DNA from: JASLMY01 sp965226475
Lineage (GTDB): Bacteria > Pseudomonadota > Alphaproteobacteria > GCA-2731375
Assembly: GCA_965226475.1 (NCBI GenBank)
Contig: CBDDDJ010000004.1
Span: forward strand, 1,240,001 to 1,304,000
Reading direction: 5' to 3'
Length of the DNA stretch: 64,000 bases
Position numbers and translations under genes: made by a program. This document shows, piece by piece, positions 24,069 to 32,878 of the stretch. How positions within the stretch are numbered: position 1 is the first letter of the stretch; every line of letters starts with the position of its first letter. The notes under the pieces were generated by a model. It searched no databases. It had not been told where the DNA came from and saw only the letters and a list, made by a program, of their open reading frames with translations.

Positions 24069-25706
24069 TCAGCCGTCGCTCGCCGTGCGCTCCGCCGCCT
24101 CGCCGACCAGTTCCTCGGCCATGTCGCGCAGTCTCACCCGCTGGATCTTGAAGCCGTTGGCGCTCTTGGTGGTCGGGAAGGCGGATACCGCCGTGATCCG
24201 CATCGGCACCTTGAAACGCGCGAGGCCACCCCGGCAGTGGTCGATCAGCGCCGCCTCGTCGAAGGGCGCGCCCGGCTCGGCGACGACGAAGCCGACCGGC
24301 CGGATGCCATGTCCGGTATCGGCGCCGACGACCTGCGCGCCGGCCACCATGGGATGATCCTGTAGATGGCTTTCGATTTCCGCCGGCGCCACCAGAAATC
24401 CGCCCAGGCGCAGCACGTCGCCCATGCGGGCGACATAGACGAAGTGGTTGTCGGCCGTGGTGTAGCCGAGGTCGCCCGTGCGCATGAAGCCGTCCTCGGT
24501 GATCGCCTCGGCGGTCGCCTCCGCGTTCCCGTAGTAGCCGGCCATCAGGCTCGGTCCGGCGAGTTCCAGTTCGCCTTGCTCTCCGTGCGGCAGGATCTCT
24601 CCGCTATCGGGGTCTCGGACCCGGCAGCGCCCCTCGGGCGAGGTCAGGTAGCCGCCGCCCAGGCGCCGCTCCGGCGTCGGCGCGTCGAGCGCCTGGCGGG
24701 CGAAGAGAGCCTGCACCTCGCTCATGCCGTAGAGCCCGACGAGGTTGAGGCCGCGCGCCTCCGAGCGTTCGACGATGTCCGCGAGTTCGGCGTTGAAGAT
24801 GGCGAAGCCGACGCCGCCGATCTTCTCCAGCAAGCCGTCGTCGCGGGTGCAACGCAGGATGCCGGCGATCATGTCGTCGGTGCCGTGCATGTGGCGGACG
24901 TCGTGGCGGGCCATCAGCTCGACCGCGCGCTCGGCGTCGAAGGCGTTCATCAGCACCATGGGCATTCCGGCGGCGAGGCTGGCCGTCGCCATGTTGAAGC
25001 CGAAGACGCCGCACAGCGGCATCACCGCCAGCATCGAGCCCTCGGCCCCGGCATAGCCGAAGCCCGCCGCCACCTCGCGCGCATGGCGGGTCAGGCCCGA
25101 GTGGCTGTGCAGCACGAACTTCGGTTTGCTGGTGGTGCCGGAGGTGGTGAAGCTGTTGACGCCCATGTCGGGGGTCGCCGCGTCGACGTCGAGCGGCGCG
25201 TTTTCCATCAGCTCGGCGAAGGGGTGGCGCGGCAAATGGGCGATGGCGGACACCGCCGGGGCCGCCGGCTCGCCCTCGTCGTAGACGATCAGCCGTTCCA
25301 GCCGATCGAGCGCCGCCGGATCGATCTCGCCCAGGATCGAGAGGAAGTCGATCGTCCGGAAGCCCGGCCACATGGCGAGGATGCGAGCGGCGGAGCGTTC
25401 CAGGATGTCGGCCACCTCCACGGCGCGAAATCGCGTGTTGATGGCGACGGCGATGGCGCCGAGCCGCGCGCAGCCGATCCAGAGCGCCAGGTAGGCGGGC
25501 GAGTTCGGCAGCCAGAGCGCCACCCGGTCGCCGGGACCGACGCCGAAGGCCCGAAGCGCCCCGGCCGCGCGCCGGGCCATCTCGTCCAACTCGGCGAAGG
25601 TGATGGCGCGGCCCTCGTAATGCACGGCCACGTCGCCGCCGCGGGACCGCGCCTGGGCCGCGATCAATCCCCCGAAGGTTCCCGCCACCCCGTCATGCGC
25701 CCGCAT
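24069..25706 (-). CDS. AMP-dependent synthetase/acyl-CoA ligase
   Basis: A 545-aa ANL-family enzyme activating a carboxylate as acyl-AMP and then acyl-CoA. Seen: TTSGTTSKPKFVLHSHSG P-loop near residue 190, LYGMSEVQALF, FMRTGDLGY and the C-terminal TKSANGFKIQ with the lysine used in adenylation. It is full length. The ATG lies 1 base before the stop of the upstream DUF6166 frame. The adjacent genes (DUF6166, UbiE, MscS) do not point to a substrate; a medium-chain or aromatic acid is plausible. Confidence 0.85.
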   Translation of the reverse strand: MRAHDGVAGTFGGLIAAQARSRGGDVAVHYEGRAITFAELDEMARRAAGALRAFGVGPGDRVALWLPNSPAYLALWIGCARLGAIAVAINTRFRAVEVADILERSAARILAMWPGFRTIDFLSILGEIDPAALDRLERLIVYDEGEPAAPAVSAIAHLPRHPFAELMENAPLDVDAATPDMGVNSFTTSGTTSKPKFVLHSHSGLTRHAREVAAGFGYAGAEGSMLAVMPLCGVFGFNMATASLAAGMPMVLMNAFDAERAVELMARHDVRHMHGTDDMIAGILRCTRDDGLLEKIGGVGFAIFNAELADIVERSEARGLNLVGLYGMSEVQALFARQALDAPTPERRLGGGYLTSPEGRCRVRDPDSGEILPHGEQGELELAGPSLMAGYYGNAEATAEAITEDGFMRTGDLGYTTADNHFVYVARMGDVLRLGGFLVAPAEIESHLQDHPMVAGAQVVGADTGHGIRPVGFVVAEPGAPFDEAALIDHCRGGLARFKVPMRITAVSAFPTTKSANGFKIQRVRLRDMAEELVGEAAERTASDG

Positions 25707-25707
25707 T

Positions 25708-26054
25708 TCAGATCTCGCCCCGCACTTTCTTAAACAGGGTTTCGAGATCCATATCCACCTGGACGATGTCGTGGCGCAGCCGATTGGCGACTTCGTGTGT
25801 CGTCAGGCGCCATTCCTCGCCCTCGATCTCGGCGATGACGTCGACGGTGAAGCGGCGATAGTTCTCGAGCGCGCCCTCCGGTCCCATGTGTTCGGCCAGG
25901 ATGGCGAAGGCGAGCTGGTGCGGGCCGCTGCCGGTGTAGCCCCATTCGAACTCTCGGCGTGGAAGTCGCGCAGGTCGCGACGGGGATTCAGCGGCACCCC
26001 GTCGACCGTCACCTCGGTGCCACTACCGTCCCGTTTGCCGCGATAGGTCTTCAC
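25708..26054 (-). pseudogene. DUF6166 protein with a frameshift
   Basis: Starts with GTG after GGGAGA. The first frame reads KTYRGKRDGSGTEVTVDGVP LNPRRDLRDFHA, then at about 25951-25958 homology jumps to the next frame: FEWGYTGSGPHQLAFAILAE and AEIEGEEWRLTTHEVANRLR. Together these form a complete DUF6166 protein of about 115 residues. One missing base explains the break (347 bases from start to stop). Either the gene is dead or there is a sequence error. DUF6166 function is unknown. Confidence 0.7.
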
Positions 26055-26115
26055 GGGCGTTCTCCCAAGCAGTTCCGAGGCCAGAGCGCAATGATAGTCG
26101 ATTATCGCCTCGCCG

Positions 26116-26871
26116 TCAGATTTTCCAACCCGAGTGCATCGCCACGATGCCGCCCGAGAGATCGCGATATTCGACCCGTGAGAGGCCGGCCGCTTCCAGC
26201 ATCGCGGCGAAGCGGCGCTGGTCGGGAAAGCGGCGGATGCTTTCGACCAGATAGACATAGGCCTCCCGCTCGCCGGTCAGCAGGGCGCCCAGGCGGGGAA
26301 TGACCTTGAACGAGTAGGCGTCGTAGAGCCGCGCCAGCCCCGGTAGCGCCAGGCGGGAGAACTCGAGGCAGAGGAAGCGTCCACCGGGCTTCAGCACGCG
26401 GCGCGCCTCGCGCAAGACGGCGGCGATGTCGGTGCAGTTGCGGATGCCGAACGAGATGGTGACGCAATCGAAGCCGTGGTCGGCGAAAGGCAGACCCTCG
26501 GCGTCGGCCAGCGCCCGGGTTATCCGAGCGCGATCGACGGCCCGGTCGCGTTTCCGTCCGGCCCCGAGCATCGCTTCGTTGATATCGGTCAGCACGACCT
26601 CGCCACCGCCCGCGTCGATGAAGCGCCTGGCGAGATCGCCGGTGCCACCGGCGAGATCCAGCAGCCGCATGCCGGCGCGCGGTCTCAGCCAGTCGATCAG
26701 CGCCCGCTTCCAGATCCGATGGGCGCCGGCCGTCATGGCATCGTTCATCAGGTCGTAGCGCGACGCGACGGAATCGAACACGTCCCGCACCAGGGCGGGC
26801 TTTTCGGCGGTGCCGACGTCGGCATGGCCGAAAGAGGCGGTCGGCGGCGGATCGTCGGCGGCGGGGTTCAT
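26116..26871 (-). CDS. ubiE: Ubiquinone/menaquinone C-methyltransferase
   Basis: A 251-aa SAM-dependent C-methyltransferase that methylates the benzoquinol ring in ubiquinone (and demethylmenaquinol in menaquinone) synthesis. Seen: VFDSVASRYDLMNDAMTAG, motif I LLDLAGGTGDLARRF, DAEGLPFADHGFDCVTISFG with GIRNC, and the C-terminal GGIVAMHSGWK typical of UbiE. The ATG (MNPAADD) is preferred over an upstream TTG. It follows the sensor kinase gene by 27 bases; the usual neighbour ubiB is not here. Confidence 0.93.
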   Translation of the reverse strand: MNPAADDPPPTASFGHADVGTAEKPALVRDVFDSVASRYDLMNDAMTAGAHRIWKRALIDWLRPRAGMRLLDLAGGTGDLARRFIDAGGGEVVLTDINEAMLGAGRKRDRAVDRARITRALADAEGLPFADHGFDCVTISFGIRNCTDIAAVLREARRVLKPGGRFLCLEFSRLALPGLARLYDAYSFKVIPRLGALLTGEREAYVYLVESIRRFPDQRRFAAMLEAAGLSRVEYRDLSGGIVAMHSGWKI

Positions 26872-26898
26872 GGTTGCGGCAGAATAGCCCAAGCGGCC

Positions 26899-28272
26899 TC
26901 AATCGGCGACCGCCGGCAAGCGCAGGCGGGCGCCCAGACCACCGAGGTCCGAGCGTTCCAGGCGGATCTCGCCGCCATAGAGTTCGGCCAGATCCCGGAC
27001 GATGGCGAGGCCGAGGCCGGAGCCGGCGACCGACTCGTCCAGCCGCTCCCCCCGGGCCATGACCCGTTCCATTGCTTCCGGCTCCAGGCCCGGTCCGTCG
27101 TCGTCGATGTCGATCGCCAGTCGGGGCCCTTCCAGGCGGAAGGCGAGCCGCACCCGGCGCCGGCCCCACTTGGCGGCGTTCTCCAGCAGGTTGCCGACCA
27201 TCTCCTCGAGGTCCTGCCCCTCCCCCCGGAAGGCGAGGCCCGGGGCGCAGTCGAGGCCGATCTCGATGCCGGAATCGCGATGCAGGCGGCCGATCGCGCG
27301 CGCGAGGTCGGCGACGACCGGCCCGACCTCGGCCCGCGCGCCCAGCACGTCGGCGGTGGCGGCGGCGCGGGCGCGCATCAGGTGGTGGTCGACCTGGCGG
27401 CGCATCAGCGCGGTCTGCCGCGTCACCTGTTCAGCCAGCGGTCCGCCCGTCTCCGCCGCCTCGTTGCGGAGCACGCTCAACGGGGTTTTCAGGGCATGCG
27501 CCAAGTTGCCGACATGGGTCCTGGCCCGGCCGACGACCTCGGCGTTGTGGTCGAGCAGGGTGTTGATCTCGCCTGCGAGCGGCGCGATCTCGCGGGGAAA
27601 GTCACAGTCCAGGCGGCTCGCGCGGCCGTCGCGGATCGCGACCAGGGCGCGGCGGATACGTCTGAGCGGCAGCAGGCCGAAGCGGACCTGGATCACCATC
27701 GCCACCACGAGGCCGAAGCCCATGATTCCGAGCGCCCAGAACACCACCCGGTCGAACCGGTCGATCGCACGGATATTGTCGGCGAGATCGGCGGCGACCT
27801 CGAAGCCGAGGGGATGCTCGGCCTCGGGCAGCAGGATTTGCCGCCGGGCGACGCGAAGGAATTGGTCTTCCGGTCCTCGGGCGTAATGCAGGCTCAGGCC
27901 CGCCTCGTGCTCGACGGCGGGCTCCGCTCGCAAGACCTGATCCCAGAGCGAGCGGGACCGCAGACCCTCCTGGCCGGCGCCGCCGATTTGCCAGTACCAG
28001 CCGGTATAGGGGGTCTCGAACAGCGTTTCGGCGAGCGGCCGGACGAGTATCGGGCGTCCCTCGCCATCCAGTTCCACCCCCGCCGCGAGCCCGTCGATCA
28101 GCAGGGCCAGGCGATCGTCGAGGCTGCGCTCGACATGGTCGCGAAAGACCATCGACAGGGTGATGCCGCCGACCACGAGGGCGGCGATGCTCCAAACCGC
28201 CGCGCCCGCGATCAGGCGAAAGGCCAGGGAGCTATTCGTCACTGTCGCGGGGCCCGGCCGGCGCGCCATCAT
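26899..28272 (-). CDS. PhoQ-like sensor histidine kinase
   Basis: A 457-aa inner-membrane kinase: TM1 AFRLIAGAAVWSIAALVVGG, a periplasmic sensor domain to about residue 175, TM2, a HAMP linker, the phosphoacceptor NLAHALKTPLSVLRNE, then ATPase motifs NLLENAAKWG, DDGPGLE and GSGLGLAIV. HALKTPL rather than HELRTPL is the PhoQ-like form. It is 15 bases behind the response-regulator gene, with a PepSY gene ahead of both. The signal may be divalent cations or membrane stress by analogy only. Confidence 0.9.
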   Translation of the reverse strand: MMARRPGPATVTNSSLAFRLIAGAAVWSIAALVVGGITLSMVFRDHVERSLDDRLALLIDGLAAGVELDGEGRPILVRPLAETLFETPYTGWYWQIGGAGQEGLRSRSLWDQVLRAEPAVEHEAGLSLHYARGPEDQFLRVARRQILLPEAEHPLGFEVAADLADNIRAIDRFDRVVFWALGIMGFGLVVAMVIQVRFGLLPLRRIRRALVAIRDGRASRLDCDFPREIAPLAGEINTLLDHNAEVVGRARTHVGNLAHALKTPLSVLRNEAAETGGPLAEQVTRQTALMRRQVDHHLMRARAAATADVLGARAEVGPVVADLARAIGRLHRDSGIEIGLDCAPGLAFRGEGQDLEEMVGNLLENAAKWGRRRVRLAFRLEGPRLAIDIDDDGPGLEPEAMERVMARGERLDESVAGSGLGLAIVRDLAELYGGEIRLERSDLGGLGARLRLPAVAD

Positions 28273-28287
28273 TCACGATGGCCGACA

Positions 28288-28959
<672 letters not shown>

Positions 28960-28980
28960 GGGCCGGCGGTCCTCCCCGCT

Positions 28981-29337
28981 TCAGCGCCGGCTGGCCGAAA
29001 GGATCCGGCCGTTGGTGGCGTCGGCCCGGATCACCCGGATGCGATTGTCGGCGCTCCGCATCTTCAGAATATAGACCGGGCCGCCCTGGGCACAGCGCAT
29101 ATCGGCATCCAGCAGGCGGCCCGGGTACCGGCGGCGGACCCGGCGCAGCACGCGTTCCAGGCTGATGGCGCCGCCGCAGCGTTCGGCCCGGCGGGACTCG
29201 CCGCCGCGTTCGCCGCTGGCGCCGCCGTCGTTTCCGGAGTTCCAATAGCTCCGCTGCGCCTCCGCGTCGGGCGCGAAACCGGCGGCGGCCAGCAGCAGGG
29301 CCGTCAGCAGCCATCCTCGGAACGTGGTCGTTTTCAT
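28981..29337 (-). CDS. PepSY-domain periplasmic protein
   Basis: A 118-aa exported protein with signal peptide GWLLTALLLAAAGFAPDAEA and a mature PepSY-type fold: ISLERVLRRVRRRYPGRLLD, GPVYILKMRS and a final VIRADATNGRILSASRR. PepSY proteins next to PhoPQ-like systems are thought to tune the sensor from the periplasm or restrain peptidases; that role is inferred from context. It is the first gene of a four-gene leftward run (pepSY-regulator-kinase-ubiE). Confidence 0.8.
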   Translation of the reverse strand: MKTTTFRGWLLTALLLAAAGFAPDAEAQRSYWNSGNDGGASGERGGESRRAERCGGAISLERVLRRVRRRYPGRLLDADMRCAQGGPVYILKMRSADNRIRVIRADATNGRILSASRR

Positions 29338-29454
29338 GGCCGCGGTTTTACGACCGCTTACCTGAACGCCGTCTGAACGGACAACATCCCGCTTGTCGCC
29401 GTCTCGACAAGCTAGCATAAAGCGTGACGGGCGTGAGCGGCGCGGGGAAGCGGG

Positions 29455-30591
29455 ATGATACGGGCGGACGAATATCTGGCGGCGGCCGGCGCATGCGGCT
29501 TCGACTTCTATACGGGCGTGCCCTGTTCCTTCCTGACGCCGATGATCAACCGGGTGATCGGCGACGGCGCCACCCGCTATGTCGGCGCGGCGAGCGAGGG
29601 CGAAGCGGTGGCGATCGCCGCCGGCGCCTGGCTCGCCGGGCGCGAGACCACGGTGATGTGCCAGAACTCGGGTCTGGGCAACGCGGTCAATCCGCTGACC
29701 TCGCTGAACCATCCCTTCCGCATCCCGACCCTGATGATCGTCACCTGGCGGGGCGAACCGGGCCTGGGCGACGAGCCGCAGCACGAATTGATGGGCGAGG
29801 TGACGGGCGCGCTGCTCGACACCATCCGGGTGCCGAGGCGCGCCTTTCCGGCCGAGGCGGGCGATGTCGACGCCGCGCTGGAGGAGGCGCGGGCGCGAAT
29901 GGCCGCCGACGGTCTGCCCTTCGCCTTCATCATGGCCAAGGCCAGCGTCGAGGACAGCGGTCTCGACCCGACGGCGCCGCCGCCGCCGCCCTCGGGCGAG
30001 GCCTTGGACCGCCGGCGGGGCGAGACGCCGCCCACGCGCCACGAGGTACTGGCGCGGGTGCTGGCGGCCAGTGGCGACGATGTCGCCATCATCGCCACGA
30101 CGGGCAAGTGCGGGCGGGAACTCTTCACCCTCGCCGACCGCGAGCAGCACCTCTATCAGGTGGGCTCGATGGGCTGTGCTCTCGGCATGGGATTGGGCGT
30201 CGCCGGAAACGTCGCGCGGCCGGTCGTGGTGCTGGATGGCGACGGCGCGATGTTGATGAAGCTCGGCACGCTCGCCACCGTCGGTGCCGAGGCTCCATCG
30301 AATCTGGTGCACATCGTGCTGGACAACGGGGTGCATGATTCGACCGGCGGGCAGCCGACGGTCTCGCCCGGCGTCGATTTCGCCGCCGCCGCGGTGGCCT
30401 GCGGTTATCGCCGCGCGGTTCGCCTGGACGACGCCGGCGAGGTGGAGGCGGCCCTGCGCGCGGCACTGAAGGCGCCGGGCCCGCATATGCTGCACGTCCG
30501 GGTCCGGCCCGGCTCGCTCGCCAAACTCGGCCGGCCGACGGTGAAGCCGCCCGAGGTGGCGCGGCGCTTCAAGGATTTTCTCGCGGGCTAG
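29455..30591 (+). CDS. aepY: Phosphonopyruvate decarboxylase
   Basis: A 378-aa thiamine-diphosphate enzyme that decarboxylates phosphonopyruvate to phosphonoacetaldehyde. The N-terminal PYR-type domain has FYTGVPCSFLTPMIN and YVGAASEGEAVAIAAGAWLA with the cofactor-activating Glu. The C-terminal PP domain has LDGDGAMLMKLGTLATVG and HIVLDNGVHDSTGGQPT, diagnostic of this enzyme against sulfopyruvate decarboxylases. PEP mutase, which makes its substrate, is not adjacent, so the gene may draw on a distant enzyme or act on a related 2-oxoacid. It has a GGGGAAG ribosome-binding site. Confidence 0.87.
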   Translation: MIRADEYLAAAGACGFDFYTGVPCSFLTPMINRVIGDGATRYVGAASEGEAVAIAAGAWLAGRETTVMCQNSGLGNAVNPLTSLNHPFRIPTLMIVTWRGEPGLGDEPQHELMGEVTGALLDTIRVPRRAFPAEAGDVDAALEEARARMAADGLPFAFIMAKASVEDSGLDPTAPPPPPSGEALDRRRGETPPTRHEVLARVLAASGDDVAIIATTGKCGRELFTLADREQHLYQVGSMGCALGMGLGVAGNVARPVVVLDGDGAMLMKLGTLATVGAEAPSNLVHIVLDNGVHDSTGGQPTVSPGVDFAAAAVACGYRRAVRLDDAGEVEAALRAALKAPGPHMLHVRVRPGSLAKLGRPTVKPPEVARRFKDFLAG

Positions 30592-30617
30592 TGGGGCTAG
30601 TGTTTACGATCGGAAGT

Positions 30618-30700
30618 CCCGGCCGCTCCGCTCCCCCGGCCCAACCACCCCAAAGGTACCCTGTCACGGGTGGTTGGGCCGGCGGAGCGGGGCGGCCGGG
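30618..30700. repeat. 33-bp near-perfect inverted repeat (large hairpin)
   Basis: Two 33-base arms (30618-30650 and 30668-30700) match at 31 of 33 positions around a 17-base loop that includes GGTACC. The stem is almost all G/C with no following T run, so it is not a classical terminator, though it could stop or stabilise the aepY transcript. A second palindrome, GCCATCATTTATGATGGC, follows at once. Confidence 0.85.
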
Positions 30701-30750
30701 GGCGCCATCATTTATGATGGCCGGGAACGGAACAAAACGGGGAGAGGGTC

Positions 30751-31437
30751 ATGATCGATCTCCATACGGCGGCGACGCCCAACGGCCAGAAGATCCACAT
30801 CATGCTGGAGGAATGCGGACTGGAATACCGCCAGCACTTCCTCGACATCGGCAAGGGCGACCAGTTCACGCCCGAGTTCCTGGCGATCAGCCCCAATAAC
30901 AAGATTCCGGCGATCCTCGATTCCGACGGCCCCGGCGGCGCGCCGATCAGCGTCTTCGAATCGGGCATGATCCTGCTCTATCTCGCCGAGAAGACCGGGC
31001 GCTTCCTGCCCACCGAGCCCCGGGCGCGGCTGGTGACGCTGGAGTGGCTGTTCTGGCAGATGGGCGGCTTCGGGCCGATGCTGGGCCAGGCGCACCACTT
31101 CAACAAATACGCCCCCGACCGCATCGCTTACGCGATGAACCGCTACACCAAGGAGGCGGGGCGGCTCTATGGCGTGCTCGACCGGCGGCTGGCCGACCAC
31201 GAATACGTCGCCGACGACTATTCGATCGCCGACATGGCGATCTTCCCCTGGTGCCGCCTGCACGGCCGCCAGGGCCAGGACATCGAGGATTTCCCCAACG
31301 TGAAGCGCTGGTTCGATCAGCTCTCGGCCCGCCCGGCGGTGGCCCGCGACATGGCGCGCCTGGAAGACAAGGCCGGCGGCTTCACCAAGGAAAGCTGGTC
31401 CAACCTCTTCGGCGAGGTGCAGTACGGGCGGCGCTGA
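30751..31437 (+). CDS. Glutathione S-transferase, YfcG/Ure2-like
   Basis: A 228-aa cytosolic GST: thioredoxin-like N-terminus with LHTAATPNGQKIHIMLEECG, NNKIPAILDSDG and FESGMILLYLAEKTG (the Glu-Ser glutathione site), and an all-helical C-terminus with YSIADMAIFPWCR. TPNGQK in place of a catalytic Tyr or Ser is the nu-class/YfcG signature, associated with disulfide reductase activity. It has a GGGGAGAGGG ribosome-binding site. The 3' end of a second, otherwise lost GST lies 1.2 kb downstream. Confidence 0.9.
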   Translation: MIDLHTAATPNGQKIHIMLEECGLEYRQHFLDIGKGDQFTPEFLAISPNNKIPAILDSDGPGGAPISVFESGMILLYLAEKTGRFLPTEPRARLVTLEWLFWQMGGFGPMLGQAHHFNKYAPDRIAYAMNRYTKEAGRLYGVLDRRLADHEYVADDYSIADMAIFPWCRLHGRQGQDIEDFPNVKRWFDQLSARPAVARDMARLEDKAGGFTKESWSNLFGEVQYGRR

Positions 31438-31584
31438 GACCGCTTGCCCCGGCGGGGCCGCGAGAGGCCGTTACAAGGTGGGTGCGCCTTGTCCTGAACC
31501 ACGCTGCGTTCCCTCACCCCGCCTCGGCCCGGGCAAAGTGGTCACCATGGGTTCGATGGCGGGGACCGGCGGTGTTTGTGAGCC

Positions 31585-31719
31585 AGCGACGAGTCACTTC
31601 GTTTGCTTGCCGGTTGTCGGGCGTTCAAACGCCACGCAGGCTTTTCCTCGCAGAAGCTCGGGCGCGCGGTCGCGCTTGCCGACCTGCGATGAATCGCACT
31701 CATTGCCGATCGGTATAAC
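31585..31719 (+). repeat. Dispersed palindromic repeat, copy C
   Basis: Third copy, intergenic between the GST and higA, in the same orientation as A and B. It shares GCCGGTTGTCGGGCGTTCA with copy B, the GCTCGGGCGCGCGGTCGCGC core and the end GATCGGTATAA. It stops 2 bases before the higA stop codon. Confidence 0.87.
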
Positions 31720-31721
31720 GG

Positions 31722-32009
31722 CTAAACCTGCTCCGCCGCGTCATAGCGTTTCACGCCCAGCTCAGCCGCGCGGTCGCGGATGGTCATGCCGTCGAAAAGC
31801 GCCTGCATGCGCAAGAGGAGATCCGCCTTGACCTCGAAGGCCAGTTCGATGCGCATGGCCAATTCCGGTGAGAGCGAAGCCTTTTCGTTGACGAGATCGG
31901 ACAGGGTCGCGGCCCGCACGCCCAGCACCCTGGCGGCCTTGGCGATGGAAAGCCCCAACTCGTTCAAAACTTCGGTGCGGACGAACTCACCGGGATGAAC
32001 CGGCGCCAT
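31722..32009 (-). CDS. higA: HigA-family antitoxin (XRE)
   Basis: A 95-aa DNA-binding antitoxin: PVHPGEFVRTEVLNELGLSI then the helix-turn-helix AKAARVLGVRAATLSDLVNE and SPELAMRIELAFEVKADLLL. HPGE-x-L and this HTH are the HigA/VapI signature. It normally neutralises the HigB mRNA interferase and represses its own operon. The start MAPVHPGE is in a different frame from an ATG that overlaps the toxin stop, so the N-terminus could be shorter than the ancestral one. Its toxin partner is interrupted. Confidence 0.85.
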   Translation of the reverse strand: MAPVHPGEFVRTEVLNELGLSIAKAARVLGVRAATLSDLVNEKASLSPELAMRIELAFEVKADLLLRMQALFDGMTIRDRAAELGVKRYDAAEQV

Positions 32010-32075
32010 CGAAGGCCGATCGATGGACGAGGCCCGGCGCTTGTAGGGGCGGTTTCGCGCGGTTTTCTTTAGCCA

Positions 32076-32363
32076 TCAGTGATAATCCTCCAAATCCAAA
32101 TCAGCGACCGCGCTCTCCTCCATGCGGAAGGTCAGCCGCCAGTTTCCCGAAACGGATATCGACCACTCCCCGGCGCGGTCTCCGCGAAGCTGGTGTATCC
32201 GCCATCCCGGCGGCCCTTCCAGCGCGTCCTAGTCGGGCGCGGCCTCCAGGGCGAAGAGCACCGTCGTCCGTATCCGGGGCACCAAATCCTGTTTCAGTCT
32301 CTGGGCATTGCCCGTGAGGTAATATTCCCGCAATCCCCCGTGGCTGATCGAGACGATATCCAT
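32076..32363 (-). pseudogene. higB: HigB/RelE-type toxin with in-frame amber
   Basis: A 96-codon frame starting MDIVSISHGGLREYYLTGNA. Codon 45 is TAG (32231-32229), after ALEAAPD. Beyond it the frame continues DALEGPPGWRIHQLRGDRAG and SISVSGNWRLTFRMEESAVA to the expected LDLEDYH end. All conserved C-terminal RelE/HigB blocks, including the catalytic region, lie after the stop. Glu (GAG) to TAG is the simplest change. The antitoxin gene is intact and downstream in the same operon, a typical decay order. Confidence 0.85.
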
Positions 32364-32372
32364 TCTTCATGT

Positions 32373-32391
32373 CATACGGCATTGCCGTATG
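32373..32391. promoter_or_regulatory. Perfect 19-bp palindrome, likely HigA operator
   Basis: CATACGGCATTGCCGTATG has 9-base arms around one central base and ends 9 bases before the higB start. HigA antitoxins bind such palindromes over their own promoter to autoregulate. It is the only perfect palindrome in this stretch. Confidence 0.7.
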
Positions 32392-32639
32392 GATATCAAT
32401 CTTGCTAAATTAGGCGACGCAGGGGTCCGGTGCCCGCGAGTGACGAATCGACGATACGATTATCCACGGATTCGGGGTCGCGTCTTGCATGTTGCATGGC
32501 GTCGCGTCGTTGGGCGGCCTGTCGTGAAGTGTCCACTTCTTAGCCCGACCCCGAACCACGCCATCACCCACACACCACCGTCGAACCCATGGAAGCGAAA
32601 CCGCCCGGCAGAGGCGCGGAATCGCCGCCCGGCCGAGGC
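32392..32639. other. Intergenic stretch before the GST fragment
   Basis: Between the higBA operator and the GST fragment there is no supported coding frame. The sequence is of mixed composition with a short T/A-rich part after the operator and CACACACCACC-type low complexity. It looks like decayed DNA. Confidence 0.35.
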
Positions 32640-32765
32640 GCTCGATACGCACCCGGCGCCGTCGCGGGCGCGCGCGATACCGCGCGCCTGGCGGAAAGCA
32701 GCCGTACCTTCGCCTTGGAGAGCTGGTCCAACCTCCTTGGCGAGACGCGGTACCGGCGGCGCTGA
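32640..32765 (+). pseudogene. 3' fragment of a second GST gene
   Basis: The plus-strand frame ends ARLAESSRTFALESWSNLLG ETRYRRR and TGA. This aligns with the end of the intact GST 1.3 kb upstream (MARLEDKAGGFTKESWSNLF GEVQYGRR). Further upstream the similarity (GARYAPGAVAGARD against SARPAVARD) fades. Only about 35-40 codons survive, with no start. It is a relic of a duplicated or related GST. Confidence 0.7.
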
Positions 32766-32878
32766 TTTCGAAGCTGCATATTTGACTGGCGCTCGGCCCG
32801 AAAAAGGGAGTAGCGTCGCCCCATTCCGCGCGATTCGGACCCGCCGACTCTGGCGGCGGTCGACATGTGGACGACGGC

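Noticed and set aside
30618..30700. Classical rho-independent terminator
   Set aside because: The hairpin is strong, but no T-run follows; it was recorded as an inverted repeat instead.
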